Origin: Hexactinellida sp. DTS-2022 | Taxonomy: Eukaryota; Porifera; Hexactinellida | Reading direction: 5' to 3' | DNA: 64,000 nt | Assembly: GCA_028753945.1 (NCBI GenBank) | Contig: JAPNXP010000001.1 | Span: 4,454,501 to 4,518,500, forward strand | In this document: in pieces, positions 1 through 11,600 of the stretch | How the letters are laid out: every line of letters starts with the position of its first letter | Numbering within the stretch: the first letter of the stretch is position 1 | Position numbers and translations under genes: made by a program | The notes under the pieces: model-generated | The model's database searches: none | What the model was told of the DNA's origin: nothing | Seen by the model: only the letters and a program-made list of their open reading frames with translations

Positions 1-1
1 A

Positions 2-409
2 TCTTCCATGAATGGACTGAGAGGTACCTCACACACATGCGACTATGCTGCTAGCAAAGCCGCGCTGTCTGGTTACGCTATATCACTGATGGGAGAAATG
101 GACAAAATTAAATGCAAGAATGTCTTTGTGTCCGTGGTGTATCCAGCGGTTGTTCGTACTCCTCTATCCCAGAAGATTATTGATAACAAACCACAGTTGT
201 ATCATGTTGAAGCAAGCTTCGCCGCAGGGGAGATTGTCAATGGGATTCTTCTAAAAAAGGAATTCATATTAATCCCTCGTGCCTTCAAGATATTAAGTAT
301 CTTTTCTTTCTTAGCACCGGTAGCTTTATACAACTCTCTTGTTAGCATTTGTGATTTTGAAGAGGTTGCCATAGAGGATGAGAATGTTAGAATGCTTAAT
401 CGATACTAG
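2..409 (+). CDS. Short-chain dehydrogenase/reductase, C-terminal part (5' end outside window)
   Basis: The reading frame is open from the window edge to a TAG at 407-409, giving about 135 residues that form the C-terminal half of a classical SDR. The fragment opens with the catalytic region: the Ser-Ser-Met-Asn-Gly stretch is followed by the Y-x3-K pair in DYAASKAALSGY, then the VYPAVVRTPL segment typical after the fifth beta strand. A hydrophobic stretch near the C-terminus (FKILSIFSFLAPVALYN) suggests membrane association, as in the SDR subfamilies that act on lipids, retinoids or 3-ketosphinganine at the ER. The NAD(P)-binding Gly motif lies upstream, outside the window, so cofactor and substrate cannot be judged. 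The ATG at 8 is internal to the domain and is not the real start. Confidence 0.85.
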   Translation, partial: SSMNGLRGTSHTCDYAASKAALSGYAISLMGEMDKIKCKNVFVSVVYPAVVRTPLSQKIIDNKPQLYHVEASFAAGEIVNGILLKKEFILIPRAFKILSIFSFLAPVALYNSLVSICDFEEVAIEDENVRMLNRY

Positions 410-1640
410 GAAGTTGTTTTTACGTTTCGAAGACTATTTATATTTTATAACATTTCTATTATAGTGGGGTCAAAATTAAGATTCCGTGACCAACCTCTGG
501 CTAGTTAAGTTTTATGCCTGGTTCTGATACTTTAGGGTATATCTAGCGATTTAAGCTCCCATGCCGCTCTGGAAAGTTTGGGCAAACTTTTTTATAGCGA
601 CAAATTCAAAGGGCGTCCGGCAATCATTTCGAAAAATTAATTTTTCGAAATGATTGCCGGAGGCCCTTTGAATTTGTTGAATTTGTGTGTATACTGATAG
701 TTGGTATTTTGTGCAGAATTGTTATATTTTGTTTAAACAAAGTGTTACTTATAAATTGCAGGGACGTAACCAGGTTGGCCATTTAGGGGGGTTTACAATC
801 AGCTATAACCCCTTGACTACGGTTTCGTGTAGTTAAAGGAGTTTCCGGGTAACGGTAAAATTATTCAAGATTTATCGTGATTTACCATAAATATCGAATA
901 ATTTTATCAAATCACGCTTTAGAGATCGGTGTGTGTATAATTATAGCTGAATGGAGTGGAAAGAGGGGTCACTTGATTGGGTAAGGACACAATTTGAGAA
1001 TGGAATTTTGACACATTCCTGATGCATTCCAGCGTTGCTATGGAAAATTCTTCCAAATATGGTCATGTGATATATCAAATTTATCGGAATTTTACCCGAA
1101 CCGAATTCAACAATAAAACACGAAGGGAACCTCCAACACTTTCATTGCTATACAGGCCCGTAGCACGCCAACATTTATTGGTGCGGCATAGTGACGTCAC
1201 CATATTTATTACAAACTGCCATGAATCCTTTGTACTTTATACGCTCTTTTACTCTATGTTTTAAGTTTCTCAACTGAGGGAAATACTATTAAAATTTCGT
1301 GTATACAGTCTTTATTGAAGTGTAGCAAGAGTTGCAACTTGCTAAATAATCTAATGGTTACAAATAAGATATATTATATTGGTACCGAAGTAACCGAACA
1401 GTTTTGCGGTATATTATAGTCTAGTCACTTAGTTACCGGGTGGTCCCTAAACTTGTTATAGGCGTAGTTAGTTTGTTAAGTCATTTATACTATATAATCA
1501 TTGTGTTGTAATTCTGGTCAGTTACCCAGAACCTATACTCTTCTATTTATCTATTTATTAAAGCAAATTAAATTAAATTGGGAATTTGTTTACTTAACTC
1601 AACTCACAGTGGATAACATTGCTAAAATAATTAACTATTT
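410..1640. other. Intergenic, no gene seen
   Basis: AT-rich sequence downstream of the SDR gene. It contains the palindrome at 600-677 (listed separately). The 80-codon open frame at 1022-1264 has no recognisable domain and is probably chance. Confidence 0.5.
600..677. repeat. Near-perfect 78-bp palindrome
   Basis: The two arms, about 39 bp each, pair around a central TTAA near 637-640 with a single mismatch (615 against 662). The outer arm reads ACAAATTCAAAGGGC and the inner arm CCGGCAATCATTTCG. There is almost no loop, so the DNA or its transcript would snap back completely. It is probably a solo foldback transposon. No target duplication was found. Confidence 0.75.
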
Positions 1641-1798
1641 ATATCATTTATTATACACGTATATACATAATGAATGAATGGCATTAAACTCAAGATGGTT
1701 CAAGATAGAAATAATTTAAAATGAACAATCGTTCCTTTGTCCATACAACTTGTTAAATGAGTCTAAACACTATGAGGCGTTCATGACATGGCGAAAAA

Positions 1799-1917
1799 AA
1801 TCCAAAATTGCAGCTGTGCCGACAGCATGTTCCTTTGAAGGCACTATCAATAAACCGCCACCAAAATATAGTGCCACAAAAGGAACATGCGTCGGCACAG
1901 GCTGCAATTTTGGATTT
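1799..1917. repeat. Foldback (hairpin) repeat family M, copy 1
   Basis: About 120 bp with long inverted ends (ATCCAAAATTGCAGC ... GCTGCAATTTTGGAT), bounded by A-runs on the left and T-runs on the right. Inside, GTGCCGAC, GCATGTTCCTTTG and GGCACTAT each pair with their complement on the far side, so the whole unit can fold into one long hairpin. The flank (about 1650-1798) matches flanks of the copies at 33.9-43 kb in reverse orientation. Other copies lie at 4207, 33925, 35310, 36488, 37474, 39047, 39851 (half), 41501 and 62228. Degenerate ones lie near 5160 and 47200. Confidence 0.85.
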
Positions 1918-2330
1918 TTATATAAATAATTCTACTCTAATTTTGTTAAAATTGTTATCAGTCCCACTCAACATAACATAAATGTGACTGTAAAAGTGGC
2001 ACAAGTGGCTTCCAATAAGAATTCACTAATATATAAAATAGTTTGGAATTTCAATGTGCCACACTGTTGAGCACAGAATCCCATATAACCTTCTAATTAT
2101 AGGCCTAATCCAATATGGAATAACTAATAAATTTACCTTTGACACAATGTCAATTTATGTGTCAGCCGTTCTACACCAAAGGTTTTCTTTTTGAGAATCA
2201 AAAAATAATTCTATTTGGTGTGAAACCTGGCGATAAGGCTCGACCCACACCTTCAGAACTATGAGTCCATTCAGATCCATAGTTATATCAGTTTTAGCCT
2301 TATCTATAATCTGTATATTAAAAGCGCAAT

Positions 2331-2404
2331 TGTTGTGTGTTTGTGTGTTTGTGTGTTTGTGTGTTTGTGTGTTTGTGTGTTTGTGTGTTTGTTTGTGTGT
2401 TTGT
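2331..2404. repeat. TTTGTGTG microsatellite
   Basis: A run of about eight TTTGTGTG-type octamers. The open frames through it on both strands (VCVFVCLC and THKHTNTQ repeats) are artefacts of the repeat. A shorter GT/TTTG run recurs at 2735-2760, just before the second copy of the sequence that follows this microsatellite. Confidence 0.95.
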
Positions 2405-2885
2405 CCAGAATTAATTGGAAAGACTACGAGTCCTAGAAAGCTGAAATTTGGCATGCAGAGGTAACTTTGTACTGCGACAACGATCTATTGGTTTTCTAAG
2501 CGAAATAACGGGATTATGACGTCACGGTTGCATAAAACAGATATTTTGTACTAGCATCCCAATTTTGCTCCGATCTGTAGAAAATTCAAATCATTAGACG
2601 TACACTAAATTTCTACACCTGGTAGCAGTTCACGAATTCCCATTTACTTCTGATTGTGACACAGTTAATTAATTAGTCCCTGCACTAATCAACCATAAAT
2701 AGTGTATCGTACCAACACAGGTATAGCAAAGTGCAAGTGTGTGTTTGTGTGTGTGTTTGTCCAGAATTAATAGGAAAGACTACGAGTCCTAGAAAGCTGA
2801 AAATTGGCATACAGGGGTATTTTACACGCTGACAACGATCTATTGGTTTTCTAAGCGAAATAACGGGATTATGACGTCATAAACG
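2403..2885. repeat. Tandem duplication, about 357 bp apart
   Basis: The sequence beginning TTTGTCCAGAATTAATTGG at 2401-2525 recurs at 2757-2880. It includes the stretch CGATCTATTGGTTTTCTAAG and a terminal TTATGACGTCA. Each copy follows a GT-rich microsatellite, so slippage or unequal exchange at the microsatellite may have produced it. No coding potential was seen. Confidence 0.75.
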
Positions 2886-3954
2886 CACATATTTGGGGAT
2901 AACTCATTCGGGGTTTTATTCGATTCGCCCACAATTTTCGATAATAACACAACATGCAATGAGACACACGTATACCAATTTATGGGAATGTGACGTCACG
3001 TAGGAACTAATTTGGATTCAGCTCTTACATTTTTGGTTCAATCGACAAATAATTTTGTCACATTATAAAACAGAATGTATTGCATGTCTCTAGAATTTTT
3101 TATAATTTTCGCACTTAATCTGCGCCAGGCAATAACAAAAATGTAACCTCCTATTGCTGCATCATTGCATATATTGAGGTTTGATGATTTAATCTTCACC
3201 TACATTATTTCCGAAATTACATACTTGATTAATCCAGTTTGGCTTCCATCAGTTTATTTCTATTCGTGATGTATTTAGCTTACGTCAATGACATAAGTAT
3301 GCATAATATTACTATCAATCTGATTTGTTTGTTAACAAAGAATGCGCTTAGAGTCTCTAATGCATTGTTTATTTATTACACCTATATTGGCTTCTAAAAT
3401 AAGACTATCAATGGAACCTAGGATTTCTACTAGAAATGAATTAAGTTAAGTAATCTAAGATTTTGGTTCTGCCTAACGATGGGATTTATTATGTTAATTA
3501 TTGCTATCAATTAAATTAAATAATTCACTAACCCAGCTCCTGCAAAATGAATTGTTTATGGTGAGATCTATAAATGTTTATTACTATTAAATCAAATATT
3601 TTGCAACTCCTCTTTAAACCATTATTATGGAGAGATTACACCCAGAGTTAGTAAATTACTTTGCAATACAATTTACTGAAATAATTAATTGCGATAATTT
3701 ACCAACCACATGTCTCAATTTAATTGAGCTAACAAGCTAACCTTTAATATAGCTGAACGAGCTACCCTTAAGAACTATTGAGCTATTAATTAACTAATAA
3801 TTAATAACTATTGAGCAATGAGAATAACTTACTCAACATAATTCCCCAAACAAATTACAGTAATCACAACCCAAAATGAATTTTAGGCACGCGTTATTAA
3901 GTCACAGTGTGTAATTCACTAGCCACAGGTGAACTCATTAGTAATATTATAGCT
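2886..3954. other. Intergenic, nothing recognised
   Basis: AT-rich sequence with no long open frame, no obvious repeat boundary and no RNA gene that I recognise. Confidence 0.4.
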
Positions 3955-4095
3955 TTTTGGGAAGGGAAAGGCCGCGAAGCGGCCGTTAATTGTATCGCGT
4001 AGTGCCTAACACGAACGAACAAAAGTCGCGAAGCAACTTTTGTGAGAGAGTGATCCGTCGCGAAGCGACCGAGACCGAAGGGCTCGTGATAACAA
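3955..4095 (+). repeat. Hairpin-cluster module (GCGAAGC minihairpins), copy 1
   Basis: Four short hairpins follow one another. They are GGCCGC-GAA-GCGGCC, an AAAAGT...ACTTTT stem capped by GCGAAGC, CGTCGC-GAA-GCGACCG, and CGAG-ACCGAAGGG-CTCG. Three loops are the motif GCGAAGC, known to form an unusually stable DNA minihairpin. The module is GC-rich within AT-rich flanks. Related modules lie at 16935-17110 (minus), 19877-19950 (plus) and in part at 52060-52115. No protein-coding potential was recognised; the 68-codon frame on the other strand is not conserved. Confidence 0.7.
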
Positions 4096-4206
4096 ATCCG
4101 CAATCAAAATCGAATTCGAATAATATTCGCTCGAGTGATTGAGTTTAGTTCCATATTAAGTAATAATAAATTTCTATACCTGACTGAAAATATTCGCGCC
4201 CGTAGT

Positions 4207-4336
4207 TTAGAAAAAAATCCAAAATTGCAGCCTGTGCCGACGCATGTTCCTTTGATGGCACTATATCTTGGTGGTGGTTTATTGATAGTGCCTCCAAAGA
4301 AACATGCTGTCGGCACAGGCTGCAATTTTGTATTTT
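4207..4336. repeat. Foldback repeat family M, copy 2
   Basis: Same inverted ends (TCCAAAATTGCAGCC ... GGCTGCAATTTTG) and the same internal GTGCCGAC / GTCGGCAC pairing as the copy at 1799. It is followed by the shared flank TTTTTTCGCCATGTCAT. Confidence 0.85.
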
Positions 4337-4349
4337 TTTTCGCCATGTC

Positions 4350-5320
4350 ATCATCACTATGAAGGTGTTAAATTATTTCAAAGCCACCAAAGGGCAATGC
4401 GGCGGCACCGATGCAATTTTTGAATTGTTTTTTTAGTCCGTATCCGCTCTACAGGCCAGAGTTAGATTTCTCCGGAGCTCAAAATTTTACCATCGGTGTC
4501 CCATATGTTACAGATGTGCATCTCGAGCCAATTTTGATAAACCATTTTTTAATACCACTTTCATTTAATACCACTTTTCATAAAAAATTTCTGGTCCATA
4601 ACTCAAAAAATGTTATACTAAACACCCAAATCGTATTTCACAATTGGATTCATCATAAAATTCTGCGTCTGATGGGAGAATAAATTTTTTAATAAAGGGT
4701 TTAGTCCATTACATAAATGGGGGTTGAAAATCTTTTGATTACTCACACTTAAGTTTCAGTAAAAGTGTTAAATATAATTCTATTGTGCAACTTGTAATAA
4801 ATATATTGATTTAAAACTTGTTAAATCTTACTCTATTGTTTCAACTTTCGATAATTATATTGATTTAACTTGTGAATTCGAGCTGGCCTCTATTTAATTG
4901 TAGTATTAGTCTATACAATGAATTAAAGCAAATGAAATTAAACAAGGAATTTGTTGACTTAAATCAACTCTCCGTGGATAACATTGCTAAAATAAATAAC
5001 TATTAATATAATATACTATCAATACATAATGAATGAATGCCATTAAACTCAAGATAGTTTATGATAGAAACAAACTTCAAATTTATCTATCCTTCCTTTG
5101 TCTCGTAACAACTTGATAAATGAGTCTTAACTACTTGAGGCGTGATAACATTGCGAAAAAAATCCAAAATTGCTGCTTGTGCCAAATGTATTTCTCTTTG
5201 GATGCCCAAATGTAGTGCCTCCAAAGGGAAATGCGTCGTACAGGCTGAAATATTTTTGTTATATACTCAGCAAGAGCTTCCCAAGGGTTATAGGCGGATC
5301 CAGGGGGGAGGGCCAGAGGG
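4350..5320. other. Intergenic with degenerate repeat flanks
   Basis: No gene was recognised. The stretch 4880-5150 resembles the flank of the foldback family M (compare 61930-62220). A badly degraded M copy sits near 5155-5255. Confidence 0.5.
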
Positions 5321-5328
5321 CCTGGGCC

Positions 5329-5793
5329 TAGTGCTGCGAACTGAAACTGAAATTAAACTGTAACTGAAATCCAACTGAAATAGTTTTAGCTTTTTTTTCT
5401 AAACTGTAACTGTAACTGTAACTGAAATGTACTCTTTTCTTAAACTGTAACTGTAACTGAAATGTATTCTTCTTCAACTGAAATTAAAACTGAAATTGAA
5501 TTTCCTCAAATTCAATTCCGGTTCGCAGCACTAGTGAGGCAACAGAAAAAAGAAATTAGAAAAATGAAACTAGAATAGGTTGTGTGCAGACCTGGGCTAC
5601 TGGATTAAACGATTACGATTATCTATTTATTTACTGTAACTGAAATGAAAATTGTAACTGAATGAAAACTGTAACTGAAATGAATGAAAACTGTAACTGA
5701 ATTAAAACTGTAACTGAAATGAAAACTAAAACTGTAACTGTAACTGTAACTGTAACTGAAATCAATCAAATTTAATTTCAGTTCGCAGCACTA
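5329..5793. mobile_element. hAT-type MITE with perfect TIRs and 8-bp target duplication
   Basis: The ends are a perfect 17-bp inverted repeat, TAGTGCTGCGAACTGAA at 5329-5345 and its complement at 5777-5793. The element is flanked on both sides by CCTGGGCC (5321-5328 and 5794-5801), an 8-bp duplication typical of hAT insertions. The interior is largely degenerate tandem AACTGTAACTGAAAT, which echoes the terminus. A second, internal copy of the right end lies at 5519-5533. It landed inside another G/C-run transposon whose parts flank it at 5292-5320 and 5802-5865. Confidence 0.9.
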
Positions 5794-5869
5794 CCTGGGC
5801 CCCGTATAAACTTTCCCCGACGGGGGGCTATTGCCCCCCCCCCCTGCCTCCCCCCTAGCGCCACCCCTA

Positions 5870-6300
5870 GATTGGATATCCACTTAGTTTGCATGATTCT
5901 TGCTGTAACCAACGACAAGGATGATCCAGAATCAAACAATGAGTTTACCATTATATAAACCTCCAATACACATAGTTATCATTGCAGACCGATCAACTGT
6001 TAACGAAGAAGGAAAGATAGATATAGAGACAATCTGGTAATCAGTAATTAGTTTGGTCTGAAAGTTTTGGGTTTGAAAGTTTTCATAAGCCGACCGGTGA
6101 CCCTTCCGGTTGGCCCTTGGTAGTTTTAAAGGACATTCTCGACGAAAATGACCTCTCTTTCCGCATAGCAAGCAAGTATTCTCAGTAACTCGATCTCTTG
6201 CTAAATGTCCGATTCTTTGACATCTAAAACAGCGTATTATAGATCTCCTCCTAGAATCTTTGTTCTGATATTGCTACGGTCTGATCGGTGGGTTGACATA
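5870..6300 (-). pseudogene. LTR-retrotransposon gag zinc knuckles and protease, decayed
   Basis: Read on the minus strand, about 6250-6140 encodes two CCHC knuckles in a row. In the first, CFRCQRIGHLARDRV, the last Cys is replaced by Arg. The second, CLLCGKRGHFRREC, is intact. Further on, in a different frame, SLFDSGSSLSLVTARI (about 5930-5885) is a retropepsin-type active site (D-S-G). Nucleocapsid followed by aspartic protease is the order of Gag-Pol in LTR retrotransposons. At least one frameshift separates the two parts, and no reverse transcriptase was found. The downstream part may have been lost when the G/C-rich transposon next to it inserted. Confidence 0.75.
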
Positions 6301-7169
6301 AAGCAGAATGCATTGGAAAGATATACTATCATTTTATCACGAGTGTGAATTTAGCAGCAAATTCCAGCAGTGAAATTTGAGCACCATTTCACATTTAATA
6401 AATTACTCATTTCTAATCTAATTCATCTGAAATTAGGCAGGTCTCTTTATTCACTATGGTGCTTTTCCATATTCGATTAATAACCCATATCACACCTACT
6501 CTTGCCACAATGACGCTGGAGAATTATATAAAATTTGTTAATAACATAGTGAGGAATATACTAAATAGAAAACATGTTAATCTCTAGAGATTTCTAAACT
6601 AATCCTTTGAACATTCTTGGAGCTAGGTTTCAGGTATTTTTCATAATACGCACTGCAGATCTTAAATTATTCTACATTACTACTTTATCAACTTTGATTA
6701 AGGGTTGAAAATGGTCATGAATCATGATGTACCTCAAATAAATCATTTTAGAGGTTAATGTCTGTGTATATTTTGTTATTGAATCCATAGCCGGAAACTT
6801 ATTCCAACATTGAAGACTGTCTCGTTAGACAAATATGTTGGTTGTCAATTTTTGTGAGGCGAGATATCTTTCCATATCTGTACCCCATGATCCAAGTAAG
6901 TGCATTCTACTTTTCTGTGATATAATCATCCACTAAGTGACATCTGTATTCTAGTAATAATTCATAATGTGATCAGGTCCACAGCAATAATTTGCTGCCA
7001 ATATCCTTATATTGCCTTTCATATTTTCATTCAGAATTTCACTGATTTCTTTATGAAAACAATCTGTTCCTGTAATCACATAGCTCAGTGAACTGTTTAG
7101 GTAGTTTCCACTGGTGAAATCCTCTTTTCTTTAGAAGATACCAATCACCTATTGTCTAATTTATTCTCT

Positions 7170-7760
7170 GTTGATTCTTGATCGATCTTCCAATACTATA
7201 CCAATAATAAATGCCAGTTTCAACATTTACATTTACATTTATCCTTTGTGCATTCTACTTGAGGGTAAAATGTTATTCCATCTTCTTGCTTCACTGATAG
7301 ACTATTGTCTTCGCTTGAAGCAACTGCATCTTTGTTTGGCAAAAGTTGAAACAAGTTTCCAGGATGTATGGATATTACCTTAATTGTTGACAGTTTCTTG
7401 CTATTGGAAGGCTCTAATAATAATACAGATTTAGATAATTTACTTGGATTGAAGAAACTATTTTTGCTTTTTTCTCCTTCATCAAATTTCTTCTATATGA
7501 GTATCACTCTTTGCAAGATCGTCTCTTTCTGCATTGAATTTTGGAACTTATTGGATTAAATTTCAAAATCAAAAGCATTTACTCTTCCATTAATACATTC
7601 TCGGATTTTTCTGTTGAAGTCCGCTGGTCTAAGTTTTACTTCCTTTGTTAAGATAATATGTTTGACTACTTTCATCCAATTTTCCAACATTGCATTCGAA
7701 CATCTACTCGTATTGATGATGTAGACATTTTTAGGTATTATTAGACTCGCAATTACTAAT
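7170..7760 (-). pseudogene. Decayed open frame of unknown origin
   Basis: The minus strand contains protein-like stretches interrupted by stops and shifts. One is MLENWMKVVKHIILTKEV followed by a segment rich in Arg/Asp/Phe (about 7720-7565). A later piece ends in Cys/Lys-rich sequence (about 7360-7215). Composition looks coding, but I do not recognise a family. It may be the upstream part of the retroelement at 5870-6300 or a separate dead gene. The plus-strand frames at 7171-7559 are its shadows. Confidence 0.3.
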
Positions 7761-8630
7761 TTTATCCAAACTAATAATCCCTGTACATTTGTAGAGAACA
7801 GTCATAATTGTTAAAATCCATGTACAGTAAGTACAGTTCAGTACATCCTTGTACGTTTGGCAGGCATGCGAATGACAAATAACACATTTATTGACTGCGA
7901 ATTTGCATCGTAAATATTACACTATAGTTTGAGTTTTCCAATCAAGTTCATAATTAGATTTGTAAATAAGACAAAAATATGCATTTGACTCATATTTTAA
8001 GGAAGTTACCTCTGAATTGTATTCCCTACAATCTTCTAGCTGTTCCTAACATCTGTATATGATATTTATAAGAACGGGTGTAGACAAATAATTATGTCTA
8101 CTGACTCTACTCAGTACTGTTTTTAAAATTAAATAATGATACAGTGATCTAAGGTGGCACCAACATGGCTCCACCTGATTTTAGGGCTAGTCACTCCCTC
8201 CTTATATTATAAATTTCAGATTAGGAATGTTGTATAAATGCCATTTGGTTTTATTTGTGTTCAATTCAGTAGTTAATAATGGGTTTGTATATTACAAATT
8301 AAATTACTTAAGTAATGCCATATTGTAATTGTAATTTAATTTAATTTACTATTCAATAACTTTTATTACAGTATACTATTTCACAAATCAATATAATTTG
8401 TCTTCCATTGCAATTTGATCTAACACAATTAAGATGCCAATTGAAATTCCTGCATTTTCTATGGAGTATGAACTTAACTACACATTATCCTGTAAGTTAT
8501 GCTCATTAAATATTCACTAATGAGCTCAAATTTCCTATCTCTTGTTTCATATAATCAACTTATGTTACAAAGTGTCCATGGTAAATACTACATACCGCCC
8601 CAATATAAATAAAGTCCACTTTGCCAAAAA
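7761..8630. other. Upstream region of the cadherin gene
   Basis: AT-rich and without recognised repeats or coding sequence. It presumably holds the promoter and any 5' untranslated exon of the gene starting at 8631. No clear TATA or initiator could be singled out. Confidence 0.4.
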
Positions 8631-11600
8631 ATGAAATATTCTACCAGTAACATTGTGTACAAATTAGTCACCAGAATGCGTCTAAAATTTAACACATTAT
8701 TTGTATTAAGTATACTTCTCATCAGTTTACAACCTAAATCTTCATATTGCACTTGCCTTTACGAGATAACGTTAATTGAACCTGTCAATGCAAACACGAT
8801 CATATATGATTTTACAAACTGCTCATCAGATGATCGGGGAAGTTGCCCATTGAGTAACTCTTCTTTGGAACTCGACTGTCATGATACAGAGGACCCCTCT
8901 CTTTATCCACTGGAAATCGCGGATAATATTATGCTAAAAGCCGCAGGGGAGCTAGACAGAGAGGATAAGGATACATACAACCTCAGATGCTTCTATTCCC
9001 TTGTGTCCGGCGGAGATTCTACTATTTGTCACTCTTTCGATTTCGTGCTGAATATCGAAGACATAAATGACAACGGACCTGTGTTTTCACAAGATTCATA
9101 TTCTATCTCCTTGTTTGAGACCGAAATTTCAGGTTTATATAATGTTAAGATTTCAGATTCGCCCATCATCAGTGATAAGGACGCAGGTAAATTTATTATC
9201 TGTTAGAAATATTGTCGTTCTGGTAATACTTATATATCGTCCAATACCTTTTCAGATGGAATTTTCAGGCACTGGCATTGTCATTTTTTAACATTATAAA
9301 TTCACTTTTTCCGAAGCCGGGCTTTATATTGAAAGGTGTTTGCTGATATATAAGTAAGCCCTATTGTTTTATACTCATCATTGCTTGTGAATTAATTAAT
9401 TCATTATTATCATTTATACAATATTATTTTTTGCATATTCTGATATTCATATTTAATTATCTTTTAGATACCAACTCTGATTATGTGTTGACATTTTCAA
9501 ACTCAAGCATTGGATCAGATGTTTTCGAAGTAATACAAGTAAATAATCAATACGGTATCCATATAATCAGGAACATTAAGCCTCTTGATAGAGAAGTTAC
9601 GTCTAATTACACCCTCACACTAATTGCAAGTGACATACTGGACAGTTCTATTAATTCTACTGCTCAGCTCATTATAAACATCATGGACGTTAATGACAAC
9701 CCTCCTTACATAACCAATGCAACAGGACAAATCTTTATAACTGAAAACAAACAGATTCATGATGAGGTATGTTTTAATTCATAATTATAATTTCTAATCC
9801 TAAAAAAATTTAAATACTGTTTAAAAAGCAAGGAAAATAGGATGTTATTTTATTGTATTAGATTTTTGCTCCAACGGTCCTTTAACCCAATTAAAAAAAT
9901 GCCATTTTGAAAGCATTTATCTATAATGTTAGAATTTTATAAGTACATATATTCTCTATTACATGAATATACGTATATACATTTAACATTTAAGTACATA
10001 GTACTATATACATAGTGACAGTAAACCTAAATTAGACCCGATTATTAGATAATATTTTCTATTACTTATTGCAATTAGGAGAGTCATTTAAATTATTATA
10101 AATTTTTAAATGTTGTTGTTTTAACCATAAATTTCTAATTAGGTGGGCAAGATAGTTGCTACAGATTCAGATATTTACCCTAATAACCAGATAAAGTATT
10201 ACTTGAGTGAAAGCTGCATTTACACAAGTTCTTCGTTGGATACTTTGTTACGTATTAATCCAGATACAGGTGTAATGACACTGAATAAATCTATTGATGC
10301 AGATGTAGTTAACTTGCAGCCTCAGATGATACAAGTAGTAGCTGTTGATCCAACAGATACAACAAAGTGAGTTTATTAATAAAGGATTTAGCAAAGTATT
10401 GATTTCATTTATTTAGTCAACTGTAGAACATTTGGCTTTGCAATTTCATTAAGAGTTAATTAGTTTTTCTGGGAAATCATACTTATTATGTAAGATTAAG
10501 AGATGATATACGTCATTGTGCAAAAGTTGAGTCATTCTTGCCTTCCTAATGATAACTCCTTGATGAAATGAAAAACAAAATTGAATCAATATTGAACAAT
10601 ACTCTAAAATATATTATCTCATATAGCATGTGTTATGAATGTTGAAAATATTCCTATTAGACATGCGCACTCTTTCGTTTTAATTTATGCAAACATTAAT
10701 GAAACTAATATTAATGTATATAAATAAAATCTGCAATTTAATAGAAAATTATTTTCGTGCAAACAAGGAAATTATACTTTGCAAATTTCAATGTGTGCTG
10801 TTATATATGACCAAAAGTATTGAACAACAGGAATTTTATTCCAGGCATAATATGCTCCTTGTAGCGTATTAACGATTAACGGATGTTTAACCTACTCTGA
10901 GATTGCTATAGTTATAAATTTCATAAACTGGGAATGTGGCTATGATATATATTTAATTAGCTAATTATATAGTTAATGAGTTTAACACCTCCATAAAAAT
11001 ATAAATTCAAATATTAACTTATTTTATTTTAGTTAACATATCGTTTTATATCAACATCCATGTTGAAGCATCTACAAATGTTATTATCCTAATAGAAACT
11101 TGAATGTATGAATACAAATTATTGTTGTTAAATACTTTTTGGCCGTTTGGTGTGATTGAGACAATGGTAGATATTATTCTTTAATTTCATTTATTTACAT
11201 AGATTTGACTGTGTTAAGTTGGAAATCGTTATATCTGATGTAAATGACAACTATCCACAAATACAAATTCAGCAGCGAGTGGAATCTGTTGAAGAGGAAG
11301 AAATTGGAGAAATCGAAATAGCTCTGGTGTTAATCAGTGATATGGACAGTGGAGAAAACGGGAGGGTAGATCTGAAATTTTATTGTGACAGCTTCCCTAA
11401 CTGCAGTAGTTACTTTGTACTTAACAAACTAACTACGGATGTTTACAAACTCCTCTTAACTCGATCGCTAGACTATGAGATGGGAAGCGAGGTGATTATC
11501 ACTTTCAATTATCAGGATAATGGAGAAACACCCAAAAACGGTTCTTTAGAGGTTAGTATTAATTTATATACACTTTTTATAATCGGCTAACACACCTTTT

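Noticed and set aside
2155-2464. Frames on both strands around 2150-2460 as coding
   Set aside because: They run through the TTTGTGTG microsatellite and have repeat-derived composition.
5932-6171. 79-codon minus-strand frame as a cellular zinc-knuckle gene
   Set aside because: The adjoining retropepsin-like active site and tandem knuckles fit a decayed Gag-Pol, and the frame is short and shifted.
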